This document shows, piece by piece, positions 43,373 to 51,485 of a stretch of 64,000 nucleotides of DNA. The notes beneath the pieces are model-generated. The model searched no databases, was not told the origin of the DNA, and saw only the letters and a program-made list of their open reading frames with translations. The position numbers and the translations under genes were made by a program. The stretch spans positions 12,594-76,593 of the forward strand of contig NZ_JAWDKD010000011.1 of the NCBI RefSeq assembly GCF_032714475.1, written 5' to 3'. This DNA comes from Methanolapillus africanus. GTDB taxonomy: Archaea > Halobacteriota > Methanosarcinia > Methanosarcinales > Methanosarcinaceae. The stretch's first letter is position 1. The number at the start of each line of letters is the position of its first letter.

Positions 43373-43750
43373 TTGGGAAAAATACTATTGGTCGAGGACA
43401 ATTCCATGAACCGGGAACTGGTGAAAGACATCCTGGAGACGTTTAACTGCGTCGTGACCGGCGTGGAAGACGCGTTTGCGGCGTTGGAGCTCCTCGAGAA
43501 AAACGCTTACGATTTGGTTCTCATCGACATCAATCTGCCGAAAATGAATGGCGTCGAACTGGCGCAGCGCATCCTGGACAGCGATTTCAAGTACGGAAAA
43601 ATGGTGGCGCTGACGGCCAACGAATGCACGCCCGACGGCCGGCAATTCCAAGACGCCGGCTTTGACGATTTCATCCAAAAACCGTTCCAAATCAACGATT
43701 TCAGAAAGAAAATCGAAGACAACATTCCCGAACATTGCGCCGGACATTGA
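43373..43750 (+). CDS. Stand-alone response regulator receiver (CheY-like)
   Basis: 125 residues, receiver domain only. ILLVEDNSMNRELVKDILE gives the acidic pair, LVLIDINLPKMNGVELA the phosphoacceptor Asp (about residue 52), VALTA the Thr and FIQKPF the conserved Lys. The start is a TTG at 43373 with GGAGG 11 bases upstream. No histidine kinase is adjacent, so its partner lies elsewhere. It may act through protein contacts, as it has no output domain. Confidence 0.88.
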   Translation: MGKILLVEDNSMNRELVKDILETFNCVVTGVEDAFAALELLEKNAYDLVLIDINLPKMNGVELAQRILDSDFKYGKMVALTANECTPDGRQFQDAGFDDFIQKPFQINDFRKKIEDNIPEHCAGH

Positions 43751-43848
43751 TCAAAATCATGCCGACGCATTGATTTAAATTTTAAAAATAAAATCTGATT
43801 TTCTTCATTTTTCGTTTTTTACCTTTCGTTTTCATTTTTTTGATCGCC

Positions 43849-44484
43849 ATGTCCAATCCCGTTCTGCTTCAGCTCAAACAAATCCAATCGATGACGGTTT
43901 CGTCGCCGGAAGACGCCGCTTTTTTGATATCGTTTCTGTCGCCCGACGCCAACGAAATGCTTCAAACCGCCGCCGCCAACGCGCTGATTTCAGCCGGCGC
44001 GGTTTCCGTCCCCGCTCTGTTGTCGCATTTCGACTCATCAACCGACGACGGCATTCTCAACAAAACATCTTACGCGCTGTCGCAAAATCCGTTTTCTCCG
44101 CTTTCGTTTTTTGAAAACAGCCTGTCGCATTCCAATCCGGACGTCCGCCGAAATTGCGCGGCCGGCGTCGGCGTTTTGCAGCAAAACAATCCGTCAGCCA
44201 TCGAGTCGATTGAAAAACTGGAACGGGTTTTGTACGCGGATTCTGACACCCGCGTCTCCTATGAAGCCGCCTTGTCGCTTGAAAAAATCAATCCAGGCGC
44301 GGACTTTTGGAACAAAATTCTGGAAAATCCGAACATGGACGATCATGTTTTGAACAAAATCGTTGAGATTTCCGGCAGCGCCGGAAATGAAACGACGCTC
44401 GGTTTATTAAAATCAACAAAAATCACAGACGAACGGATGGCGCAAACGGTTCAAGAATCCATCCGAAAACTCACGCAAAAATAA
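43849..44484 (+). CDS. HEAT-repeat-like protein
   Basis: 211 residues from ATG 43849. All-helical with HEAT/Armadillo-type repeats (ANEMLQTAAANALISAGAVS, SNPDVRRNCAAGVGVLQQNN, SDTRVSYEAALSLEKINPGA). Such proteins are adaptors for protein contacts. It follows the receiver gene by about 100 bases with little sign of a promoter, so a functional pairing with it is possible but unproven. Confidence 0.7.
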   Translation: MSNPVLLQLKQIQSMTVSSPEDAAFLISFLSPDANEMLQTAAANALISAGAVSVPALLSHFDSSTDDGILNKTSYALSQNPFSPLSFFENSLSHSNPDVRRNCAAGVGVLQQNNPSAIESIEKLERVLYADSDTRVSYEAALSLEKINPGADFWNKILENPNMDDHVLNKIVEISGSAGNETTLGLLKSTKITDERMAQTVQESIRKLTQK

Positions 44485-44608
44485 AAAATAAATAAACAAA
44501 AACTCAACAAAAAATAAACAAATAAAAAAGAACTATAAAAACGAATATATAATAATAGAGATTGTATTCTCCGTTAGAAAAACCGGATATCAATCGGAGG
44601 TGGACGGC

Positions 44609-45442
44609 ATGGAATACGTTTATTTTATTCTTCTCATACTCGGCGGCTTAATCGCCGGATCATTTGCCGGCATGCTGGGCGTCGGCGGTGCGTTTTTGCT
44701 CGTTCCGCTTCAATTCTTCGTTCTCACCCAAATGGGATACGACCCCGACGTCGCCATGAAAGTTGCCATCGCCACCGCCTTGGCCGTCACGCTGCCGACC
44801 GCTTTGAACAGCGCCTACCGCCACTCTAAAAAAGGGACCGTCTTTTGGAAATACGCCGCCCTGATCGGGACGTTTGGTTTTATTTTCTCGTTCACCAGTT
44901 CCTTTATCGCCAACTACCTGCCGGGTTCTGTTTTGTCGTTCATCTTCGGCGTTGTCGTTCTCGCCGCCGCCCTGCGCACCTCGTCTTATAAAGACACAAA
45001 CGAAGATCCCGCCAACATTTCCCAAAATTATCTTAAATACGCCGCATGCGGCGCGATTATGGGAACCGTTTCCGGCCTCACCGGCATCGGCGGCGGTATC
45101 GTCGTGATTCCCCTGATGATTTTCGTCCTGCGTTTCCCGTTCATCAATGCCGTCGGCACCTCGTCGGCGACAATTGTTTTCACATCAATGGGCGGTATTA
45201 TCGGGTATTTCATCAACGGATTCGATATTGCGGGACTGCCGCCGTACTCCGTCGGCTACATCAACATTTTGATTCTCATCATCTTGGCCGTTCCGAGCAT
45301 TCTCATGTCCGGCGTCGGCGCGTCGATCACCCACCGGGTCAGCCAAAAATACATCCGATACACGTTTTCAGCGGTGACGTTCGTCATCGGCGTCACCATG
45401 ATTTACAAAAGCTTGGGCATTCGCCTGTCGGATTACATTTGA
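44609..45442 (+). CDS. TauE/SafE family anion exporter
   Basis: 277 residues, about eight membrane helices in two related halves, each starting with a Gly-rich motif: GMLGVGGAFLLVP and GLTGIGGGIVVIP. The family exports sulfite, sulfonates or related organic anions; the substrate is not deducible. Start at ATG 44609 with GGAGGTGGACGGC before it. Confidence 0.88.
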   Translation: MEYVYFILLILGGLIAGSFAGMLGVGGAFLLVPLQFFVLTQMGYDPDVAMKVAIATALAVTLPTALNSAYRHSKKGTVFWKYAALIGTFGFIFSFTSSFIANYLPGSVLSFIFGVVVLAAALRTSSYKDTNEDPANISQNYLKYAACGAIMGTVSGLTGIGGGIVVIPLMIFVLRFPFINAVGTSSATIVFTSMGGIIGYFINGFDIAGLPPYSVGYINILILIILAVPSILMSGVGASITHRVSQKYIRYTFSAVTFVIGVTMIYKSLGIRLSDYI

Positions 45443-45714
45443 TCCGATTTTCTTTTCATTTTCATTTCATTTCATTTTCTTTTCTCTTTTTTCTTTTATT
45501 GTTTCTTTATTTTTCTTGCCGGTTGCCTTCTTATCTTATTTTTTTATTTCATCTCTAAAAATAATGTCAAACTGTTCAACAACTTTTTATATTATTTAAT
45601 TCCATTATTAATATTGATGAACAATTTCACAAGTAAACATCATGCTGTTGCTTGTGGCTGAAAAATGAGACCGCTTCGCGAACAAACACACAAACAAACA
45701 AGAAGGTGGATCAA

Positions 45715-45969
45715 ATGGATTTTTGGCTGTCAATCTTTCTGATATTGCTGTCAATCGTTGCGGGTTACATATTGATTAAGTTGCTCAAAACCCCGAAAAA
45801 CATCTTTCTCAATATCCTTTTGGGATACATCATGGTGGTCGCCGTCAACATGATGTTTGGCGAACGGGTAATTCCTTACGATTGGCTTTCCCTGATCATG
45901 ACGACGCTCACCGGTGTTTTCGGGGCGATTGTTTTGATTGTCATGAACGGCGTTTCTTATATTTTCTAA
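45715..45969 (+). CDS. BofA-family small membrane protein, copy 1
   Basis: 84 residues with three hydrophobic segments and the KLLKTPKNIFLNILLGYIMV block typical of the pro-sigmaK processing inhibitor BofA family, here in an archaeon without sporulation. Start at ATG 45715 after AGAAGGTGG. A paralogue is found at 48606, and the two flank the KimA-like transporter gene. Role in archaea unknown. Confidence 0.75.
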   Translation: MDFWLSIFLILLSIVAGYILIKLLKTPKNIFLNILLGYIMVVAVNMMFGERVIPYDWLSLIMTTLTGVFGAIVLIVMNGVSYIF

Positions 45970-45976
45970 AATAAAA

Positions 45977-46003
45977 AAAGCCGGTTTCCCGGCTTTTCAT
46001 TTT
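45977..46003 (+). terminator. Terminator hairpin after BofA copy 1
   Basis: AAAAGCCGG pairs with CCGGCTTTT, loop of three to four bases, then a long T-run. Confidence 0.75.
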
Positions 46004-46035
46004 TTTTGTTTTGTTTTTTTTATTTTTGTTTTTTA

Positions 46036-46086
46036 TGGCGGCGCCCGCGCGCGTGACGGCACACATTTTCAGCGGCGGTCAAAAAC
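46036..46086 (+). repeat. Dispersed GCGCGCGTTAYGGC element, copy H
   Basis: Core variant GCGCGCGTGACGGC at 46047-46060 (TTA changed to TGA). After BofA copy 1 in the same orientation, overlapping the end of the convergent transporter gene. Confidence 0.65.
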
Positions 46087-48016
46087 CGGACTTGTCTTTC
46101 ATTTTATTCCTTTCGTTCCGCCCTTTGCGGTTGTAGGTGTAATGAATGACAAACGACGCCACTTTGTTGTATTTTTTCAGCCGGTTTTCGATGAAGTAAG
46201 CAGCTTGTCCGTGAAGGATATTATCCATAATCACTTGATTGCTGATGAATTTTACGAAAACGACCGTCAGGAACTCATCGTTGACCAATTCCGATTGTTT
46301 TTTGTCAATGTAATCTTCCAAAGGCGGCAAAATATCACGGTACGGCGCGTCAATAATGACCAATTGTTCCGGGAACGCTGCTTCTCTCCACAGTTTTTCA
46401 AAACTTTCGCGTCCGGCGTCGCTGGTTGAAATATGAAGAACCGTAACGTTTCGGCTGACCACGTTGGCGTAATTGAGCGCTTTTAAAAACGGCCGCGAAA
46501 ATGATGATCCGAGAACGATGCACGGATTATTGTCTTGGCTGGAACACGGCTTGTAAATTTCCCGCGCTTCGGCCGGTTTCAAAACGATGTCGTCGGCAAC
46601 GGATTGGTAATGTTTTTGAATGCTTTGCATCAACAGAACCAAAACCGGGATTGCAATGGCGAGCATCCAGGCGCCGGCCGTGAATTTCGTGGTAAACACG
46701 ATGATCACGCCGATCAAACTCATGGCGGCGCCAAACGCGTTTATCAGCATTTTATGTTTCCAGCCCGGCTCTTTGTCTTTCATCCACTTGACGACCATTC
46801 CGGTTTGCGCCAGCGTAAACGACAAAAAAACGCCGACGGCATAAAGCGGAATCAGTTTATGCGTTTCGGCGTTAAAAAGGAAAATAAGTCCGCCGGCGGC
46901 GAAGAAAATAAACAGGATGCCGTTTGAAAAGCTGAGTTTTTGGCCGCGCTGCGCCATCCGGTGCGGCATATAGTTGTCAACGGCGAGAATCGCCAAAAGC
47001 GTCGGCAAACCGTTGTAAGCGGTGTTGGCGGCCAGCAGCAGAATCGCTGCGGTCATAAATTGCAAAATGTAGTACATCGGTCCCGTTCCGAAAACGGCCG
47101 CACCCATCTGGGATAAAACCGTATGTCCGTCCACCGGAATGACGCCCAGCTGCGTTGCCAAAAGAACGGATCCGCCGAAGATGAAAATGATAATGCCGGC
47201 CAAACAGTACAAGATATGCTTGGCGATTTTTTGAGACGGCTGTTTGAACGACGGCACCGCGTTGCTGACGGCCTCGACGCCCGTTAAAGCCGAACATCCG
47301 GACGAAAAGGCCCGAAGCATCAAAAAGACCATCGCAATCGTCGTCAGCGCGCCGGCCGGCGACGTCGGCAGGCTGTTTAAAACGCTCGGTGCATATTCAA
47401 TCGGCATGAGCGTTCCGGTTAAGAATTTGGCCAAACCGATCGTGATTAACGCTGCCATCACCAAAATAAAACCGTATGTCGGCAAACCGAAAACTTTGGC
47501 GGACTCTTTGACGCCGCGCAAATTCATCAGCGTCACCAGCGACAGAAAAATGAGCGCGATCGGAACTTGGTACCCTAAAAGACCCGGGACCGCAGCCACG
47601 CAGGCCGCCGTCGCCGACGAAATACTGACGGCAACCGTCATGATATAATCGATGATCAGGGCTGCCGCTGCGATCAAAGACGCTTTTTTGCCGAGATTCC
47701 CTTTTGAGACGACGTAAGAACCGCCGCCGTTGGGGTAATGGTCGATAATTTGCGAATATGAAAAGACGAGAACGATCAGCAGAATGATGATCGGAAGCGC
47801 TACGATTCCCAAATAGTGAACGGACAGCAAACCAAGGACCGGCACCAACACCAAAAGGATTTCCTCAATGGCGTACGCCACCGACGACACGGCGTCTGAC
47901 GCCATAATCGGCAGGCCCCATTTCAAATTTAATTTTTCATCTTTAATCTCATCGTTTTTGAGTGCTTTTCCGAGAAGCAAATCTTTCATTTTGAAATGTT
48001 TTTCTTGATCCGGCAT
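46079..48016 (-). CDS. KimA-like APC-superfamily potassium transporter
   Basis: 645 residues from ATG 48016 (GGGTGATAGG before it); the frame runs 22 codons further up without a site. About twelve membrane helices begin after LKWGLPIMASDAVSSVAYAIEEIL, the motif seen in KimA/YdaO, a KUP-family high-affinity K+ importer. YPNGGGSYVVSKGNLG and GVEAVSNAVPSF are further family blocks. The last 150 residues form a soluble domain, the site of regulation in KimA (c-di-AMP in bacteria). General amino-acid permease is the alternative. Confidence 0.75.
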   Translation of the reverse strand: MPDQEKHFKMKDLLLGKALKNDEIKDEKLNLKWGLPIMASDAVSSVAYAIEEILLVLVPVLGLLSVHYLGIVALPIIILLIVLVFSYSQIIDHYPNGGGSYVVSKGNLGKKASLIAAAALIIDYIMTVAVSISSATAACVAAVPGLLGYQVPIALIFLSLVTLMNLRGVKESAKVFGLPTYGFILVMAALITIGLAKFLTGTLMPIEYAPSVLNSLPTSPAGALTTIAMVFLMLRAFSSGCSALTGVEAVSNAVPSFKQPSQKIAKHILYCLAGIIIFIFGGSVLLATQLGVIPVDGHTVLSQMGAAVFGTGPMYYILQFMTAAILLLAANTAYNGLPTLLAILAVDNYMPHRMAQRGQKLSFSNGILFIFFAAGGLIFLFNAETHKLIPLYAVGVFLSFTLAQTGMVVKWMKDKEPGWKHKMLINAFGAAMSLIGVIIVFTTKFTAGAWMLAIAIPVLVLLMQSIQKHYQSVADDIVLKPAEAREIYKPCSSQDNNPCIVLGSSFSRPFLKALNYANVVSRNVTVLHISTSDAGRESFEKLWREAAFPEQLVIIDAPYRDILPPLEDYIDKKQSELVNDEFLTVVFVKFISNQVIMDNILHGQAAYFIENRLKKYNKVASFVIHYTYNRKGRNERNKMKDKSGF

Positions 48017-48605
48017 CCTATCACCCGATTTATAAAAAATATTATAAATATGCGGTTGCATCGATACAGAAATTTTGTTCAATTTTCAGAAACAGAAAGC
48101 CGTTTTTATTAAGCGGCCGTTTGATATTATTTGTGATTTTTGCTTTCTGCGTGTTGCAGACGCATTGTCTTTATTTGAAAACAGATATGTTTTGAAACAG
48201 ATGTGAATTGAATAACTGATTATGTGAATTGACTCATTTTTTTATTGAAATGAATGAAATTGTTATTGAAATGAACAATTTATTCTTCTGATGAACAATT
48301 TGTTCTTTTAGTGAACAATTTGTTCTTTTAGTGAACAATTTATTCTTTTGGTGAACAACTATCCATTGCAGTTACTTTGGCGTCATTTGGTGTATAAAAC
48401 GGTTGCGACATAATTATATATAATTTTATTTTTAATTAAAATAAATTTAAATGTTCAATAAACTAATGTTATAAAATCAATAACTCATTTTATATAGTTT
48501 TGAGAACTAGAAACGATTGAGCGGTTTAACCACCGTTCGATTTCGATTTCAACCTTGATTTCGATGTCAATTTCAAGTTTTTATTTCACACAGAGGTGTT
48601 TTTCA
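48017..48605. promoter_or_regulatory. Divergent control region between KimA-like and BofA copy 2 genes
   Basis: No gene. TATA-like sequences at about 48040-48052 (minus) and 48490-48500 (plus, TTTATATAG). Between them is a five-copy 20-base repeat of a palindromic box (see next entry). Confidence 0.6.
48273..48361. promoter_or_regulatory. Array of five palindromic boxes at 20-base spacing
   Basis: GAACAATTTRTTC boxes start at 48273, 48293, 48313, 48333 and a degenerate one at 48353. The two central ones are perfect palindromes around a single T (GAACAA-T-TTGTTC). Exact 20-base spacing places them on nearly the same DNA face. Likely cooperative operator sites for one or both flanking genes; regulator unknown. 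Confidence 0.6.
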
Positions 48606-48899
48606 ATGGACATTCAAACAATTCTCACATACGCTGTTTTAATTTTAATTGCACTCGTTGTCGCTTTTATCTTGTACAAAGTCTTAAAAACCGCCAAGAA
48701 CCTGATTATTAACATTGTTTTAGGTTTCATCGTCTTCATCATCGGCGGCTGGATCATCAACAGTTATTTGGTCGGATATTTCCCAAGCGCTGCGCCAATC
48801 AACTATTTCAGTTTGGTCAACATCATCATCACGGCTTTAACCGGCGTTTTCGGTGCGCTCGTGCTTTTGATTTTATCCCTTTTCGGAATCACATTCTGA
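48606..48899 (+). CDS. BofA-family small membrane protein, copy 2
   Basis: 97 residues, three hydrophobic segments, with KVLKTAKNLIINIVLGFIVF aligning to the same block of copy 1 and a conserved end ITALTGVFGALVLLILSLFG. Preceded by AGAGGTG. Divergent from the KimA-like gene across the box array. Confidence 0.75.
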   Translation: MDIQTILTYAVLILIALVVAFILYKVLKTAKNLIINIVLGFIVFIIGGWIINSYLVGYFPSAAPINYFSLVNIIITALTGVFGALVLLILSLFGITF

Positions 48900-48934
48900 T
48901 GTGATTCCCTTTTTCTTTTTTTATTTTTAAATTG

Positions 48935-49250
48935 CATCAGCCGTTTCTGACAATACAGGTTTTTCTGATCCGATTTGCGTCTGCTGTTTTTGAGAATACA
49001 GTTTTTTTCTGATCCGATCTGCGTCTGCTGTTTTTGACAATACAGGTTTTTCTGATCCGATTTTCATCTGCTGTTTTTGACAATACAGGTTTTTCTGATC
49101 CGATTTTCATCTGCTGTTTTTGACAATACAGGTTTTTCTGATCCGATTTGCATCTGCTGTTTTTGACAATACAGGTTTTTCTGATCCGATTTGCATCTTT
49201 GTGTTCTCGATTTCCGATAAATCAGACGCGATGCGCGTCTGATTTATTCG
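48935..49250. repeat. Composite repeat cassette 2: 43-base tandem repeats plus hairpin
   Basis: About five and a half copies of a 43-44-base unit (CTGCTGTTTTTGACAATACA, then GGTTTTTCTGATCCGATTTG), landmarks at 48981, 49025, 49068, 49111 and 49154. They end in a hairpin at 49215-49250 (ATAAATCAGACGC paired with GCGTCTGATTTAT). The reverse complement of the unit contains GCAGATGCAAATC and AAAAACAG, as in the cassette 1 unit, so the cassettes are related and this one is inverted. Confidence 0.8.
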
Positions 49251-49317
49251 GGGGCTTGCACGCATTTTTTAAAAGCCGGCAGCCGGTTCATACAATTCAT
49301 CAATAACCGGACTTCGA

Positions 49318-49373
49318 TTTTTGAAAATCCAAAAGAGAATGTGTCGCCGTAACGCGCACGCACGTGCCCGCCA
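49318..49373 (-). repeat. Dispersed GCGCGCGTTAYGGC element, copy I
   Basis: Reverse-strand core GTGCGCGTTACGGC (49346-49359). Lies beyond the end of the minus-strand permease operon and next to cassette 2. Confidence 0.65.
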
Positions 49374-49445
49374 AAAAAAACAAAAAAAGCAATTGCAAAA
49401 ATTGAAAAATAAAAAAAGAAAAATGAAAGATTTCTCTTTCATTTC

Positions 49446-49595
49446 TTAGAATTTCGTGACGAATTTACGGGCTTGGTAAAGCGCGAGGATGCCGATGATC
49501 ACAATGAAAATCATCCACACGTACGACGAATACGGAACGTATCCGGCGGCCCAGAGCGCGTTATAAGCTTCCATAGCAGCTTCGGTTTGCGGCAT
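49446..49595 (-). CDS. Small single-span membrane protein downstream of the MttP-like gene
   Basis: 49 residues: a short polar start (MPQTEAAMEAYNALWAAGYV), one membrane helix (WMIFIVIIGILALYQA) and a basic end. GGAGGAAAAAAT before the ATG is an excellent binding site. It follows the winged-helix-like gene by 12 bases, so three genes make one operon. Small single-span proteins often stabilise or regulate a neighbouring transporter; that is an inference. Confidence 0.75.
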   Translation of the reverse strand: MPQTEAAMEAYNALWAAGYVPYSSYVWMIFIVIIGILALYQARKFVTKF

Positions 49596-49607
49596 ATTTT
49601 TTCCTCC

Positions 49608-49895
49608 TTATCCGATGCAGGCGTTTTGCACTTTTTCTTTGCCGAAATCGGTGATCACGTAGCGGTGCATCAAAAATCCTTTTTTGTTGATGCCTTCGTT
49701 GTCCACGGCTTGCTCAACATCTTTAATCATGCCGCCCGAGGCGAGTTCAATGATGTCGAAATTGATCAAATCGCGGTCATACATACCGCTCATGCCGTAT
49801 TCTTTGTGAATCGCTTCAATGATCTCATAATTCCAGTGCGGCTGTCCGTCTTGGAAAAGTTCCAAGAGACGAATTTTCGTGGGTCTGAGCGCCAT
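49608..49895 (-). CDS. Winged-helix-like small protein in the permease operon
   Basis: 95 residues from ATG 49895 (GAGGTG lies 6 bases before it, inside the end of the permease gene); a GTG at 49904 is possible but has no site. MALRPTKIRLLELFQDGQPH followed by YEIIEAIHKEYGMSG and a C-terminal VITDFGKEKVQ suggests a small winged-helix domain. It overlaps or touches the permease stop, pointing to co-translation and a role in controlling or accompanying the transporter. Confidence 0.6.
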   Translation of the reverse strand: MALRPTKIRLLELFQDGQPHWNYEIIEAIHKEYGMSGMYDRDLINFDIIELASGGMIKDVEQAVDNEGINKKGFLMHRYVITDFGKEKVQNACIG

Positions 49896-49896
49896 C

Positions 49897-50958
49897 TTAG
49901 TCACCTCTGAGAGATTCGACGTTGTCGGTGCTTTCCGTAAACATCAACAAACTGCCGGTCACACACAAGATACCGCCGATGATAATCGCCCATCCCGGAG
50001 AGCTTCCGAAGAACAGGAACACGAAAATCACAGCCATCAGACCGTACAAGTTGCCGATACCCTGACCGCGCCCAACGCCGATCAATGGGAACGATTTGTA
50101 CCACGTCACGTAACAGAAACCAAACGTAATACCGGCAAAGATCAGCACGAGAAGAACCATTGGGTTCATCGCGAGGAGCGCGTAGTGGAACATCGGGAAG
50201 CCGAAAAGCGCCAAGATCGGGATGATGATGATCCACCAGATCATGGATTCGCCGATGAAACGGATGGTAATGGCCGAGTCGGGTTCCGCCAGGTCAAGAC
50301 CTTTTCCGGCGACAGCGCCTTCAAGACCCCAGCCGACGGCTGCCATAAGACCGCCCAGGTAACCGAACCACTGGACGCTGCCGGTGGCGAGTTCAGACAC
50401 AAGTCCGCCGGCGTAAATCGCAATACCGCCGCAGACGATAATTAAAATACCGGCCAAGGCGCGTTTGGAGATTTTCTCGCCGTACCAAAGGCGGGCGACG
50501 GTGGATCCGACCACCGGATACAAAAGACCCGCAACAGCGGAGAAAGCGGCGCCGATGAATCCCATGGCCAAGTAAGAACCGAAAACGGCAATGAGACCAC
50601 AGATGGAGCCGAGGAAGAACCATTTGGAACAGTGTTTAAACTCAAAAATCGTGCGTTTGAGTTCCTTGACTTTATGTTTGCCCAGGATCGCATTCCAAAC
50701 CAAAAGAGCTAAAACGACAGTGAGCGCATTCAATGCCGTAATTAAGACGGCGACAATCACGAGAGCGACAGAGTCTCCGTAGTCAGCCGCGATGACCGTT
50801 GACATCTCGTCAAACGGATTCAATACCCAGACAGCTGTTCCCGGAAGATACCAAATACCCCAGAAGACAGCGCAGAACAAGGCCCACATGTAACCGTATT
50901 TGACCTTGCGTTTGCTTTCCATGACCTTTAAGTCATTTATATTCAGATTTTCAGCCAT
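49897..50958 (-). CDS. DMT-superfamily permease, probably trimethylamine permease MttP-like
   Basis: 353 residues, ten membrane helices, DMT/EamA-like fold. YGYMWALFCAVFWGIWYLPG starts the first helix; SVQWFGYLGGLMAAVGWGLE and FVFLFFGSSPGWAIIIGGIL are later helices. It resembles the MttP proteins found in methylamine gene clusters of Methanosarcina. GGAGGAAAGTTT before the ATG. First gene of a three-gene operon and followed upstream by an APC permease, which supports uptake of methylamines or related osmolytes. No methyltransferase gene is in the window, so the substrate is inferred. Confidence 0.7.
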   Translation of the reverse strand: MAENLNINDLKVMESKRKVKYGYMWALFCAVFWGIWYLPGTAVWVLNPFDEMSTVIAADYGDSVALVIVAVLITALNALTVVLALLVWNAILGKHKVKELKRTIFEFKHCSKWFFLGSICGLIAVFGSYLAMGFIGAAFSAVAGLLYPVVGSTVARLWYGEKISKRALAGILIIVCGGIAIYAGGLVSELATGSVQWFGYLGGLMAAVGWGLEGAVAGKGLDLAEPDSAITIRFIGESMIWWIIIIPILALFGFPMFHYALLAMNPMVLLVLIFAGITFGFCYVTWYKSFPLIGVGRGQGIGNLYGLMAVIFVFLFFGSSPGWAIIIGGILCVTGSLLMFTESTDNVESLRGD

Positions 50959-51485
50959 AAACTTTCCTCCAATTTCTTGGATAACTTAAACACCTGAGCA
51001 ACTCCGTGGTGAACCACGATTTTGCCTTTTAATCCGTTTTTGTGGAGTTATTCCGATTGCAGCCAGACGGTTCAATCGAACGTTTTTGATTTATGTTGTT
51101 TTTGGGTTTAGATGACAAGAGCTTGCGACGCCAATATTTTAGATTGTTTATCTTTAGAATTTAAGATTGTTTATCTTTAGATTGATTATCTTTCGCACTT
51201 GATTTTTCAAATTTAATCACATGACAATGGAGCATGTTTCGTTTTTCTTATTTTTACAATGGAACTACCGTTTTTGTTAATGTTTTTTGTATGCCGAATA
51301 TGTGAACGTTTATGGTCAGTCTAAATGACGATTGATTTGTCTGTTTTTTAATAAAAATTATTAAAAAATGAACATTTTTCAAAAATCACAAAAAATAGAA
51401 GAAAAGCAATTTTCTCTTCGTCCGTTGCTTTTCTTCATATTTCATGCAGCCATATATCGTTTATATTTCGTATTGATTTTTTGTA
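50959..51485 (-). promoter_or_regulatory. Upstream region of the MttP-like operon with three dyad boxes
   Basis: No gene. AGATTGWTTATCT boxes (AGAT and ATCT arms) occur at 51141-51153, 51164-51176 and 51179-51191, about 180-230 bases before the start codon. A hairpin CGTGGT/ACCACG (51007-51020) lies in the leader. The boxes are candidate operators. Confidence 0.5.

Noticed and set aside
46079..48016. Plain amino-acid permease annotation
   Set aside because: The SDAVSSVAYAIEEIL block and long soluble C-terminal domain fit KimA-type better, though this is not certain.
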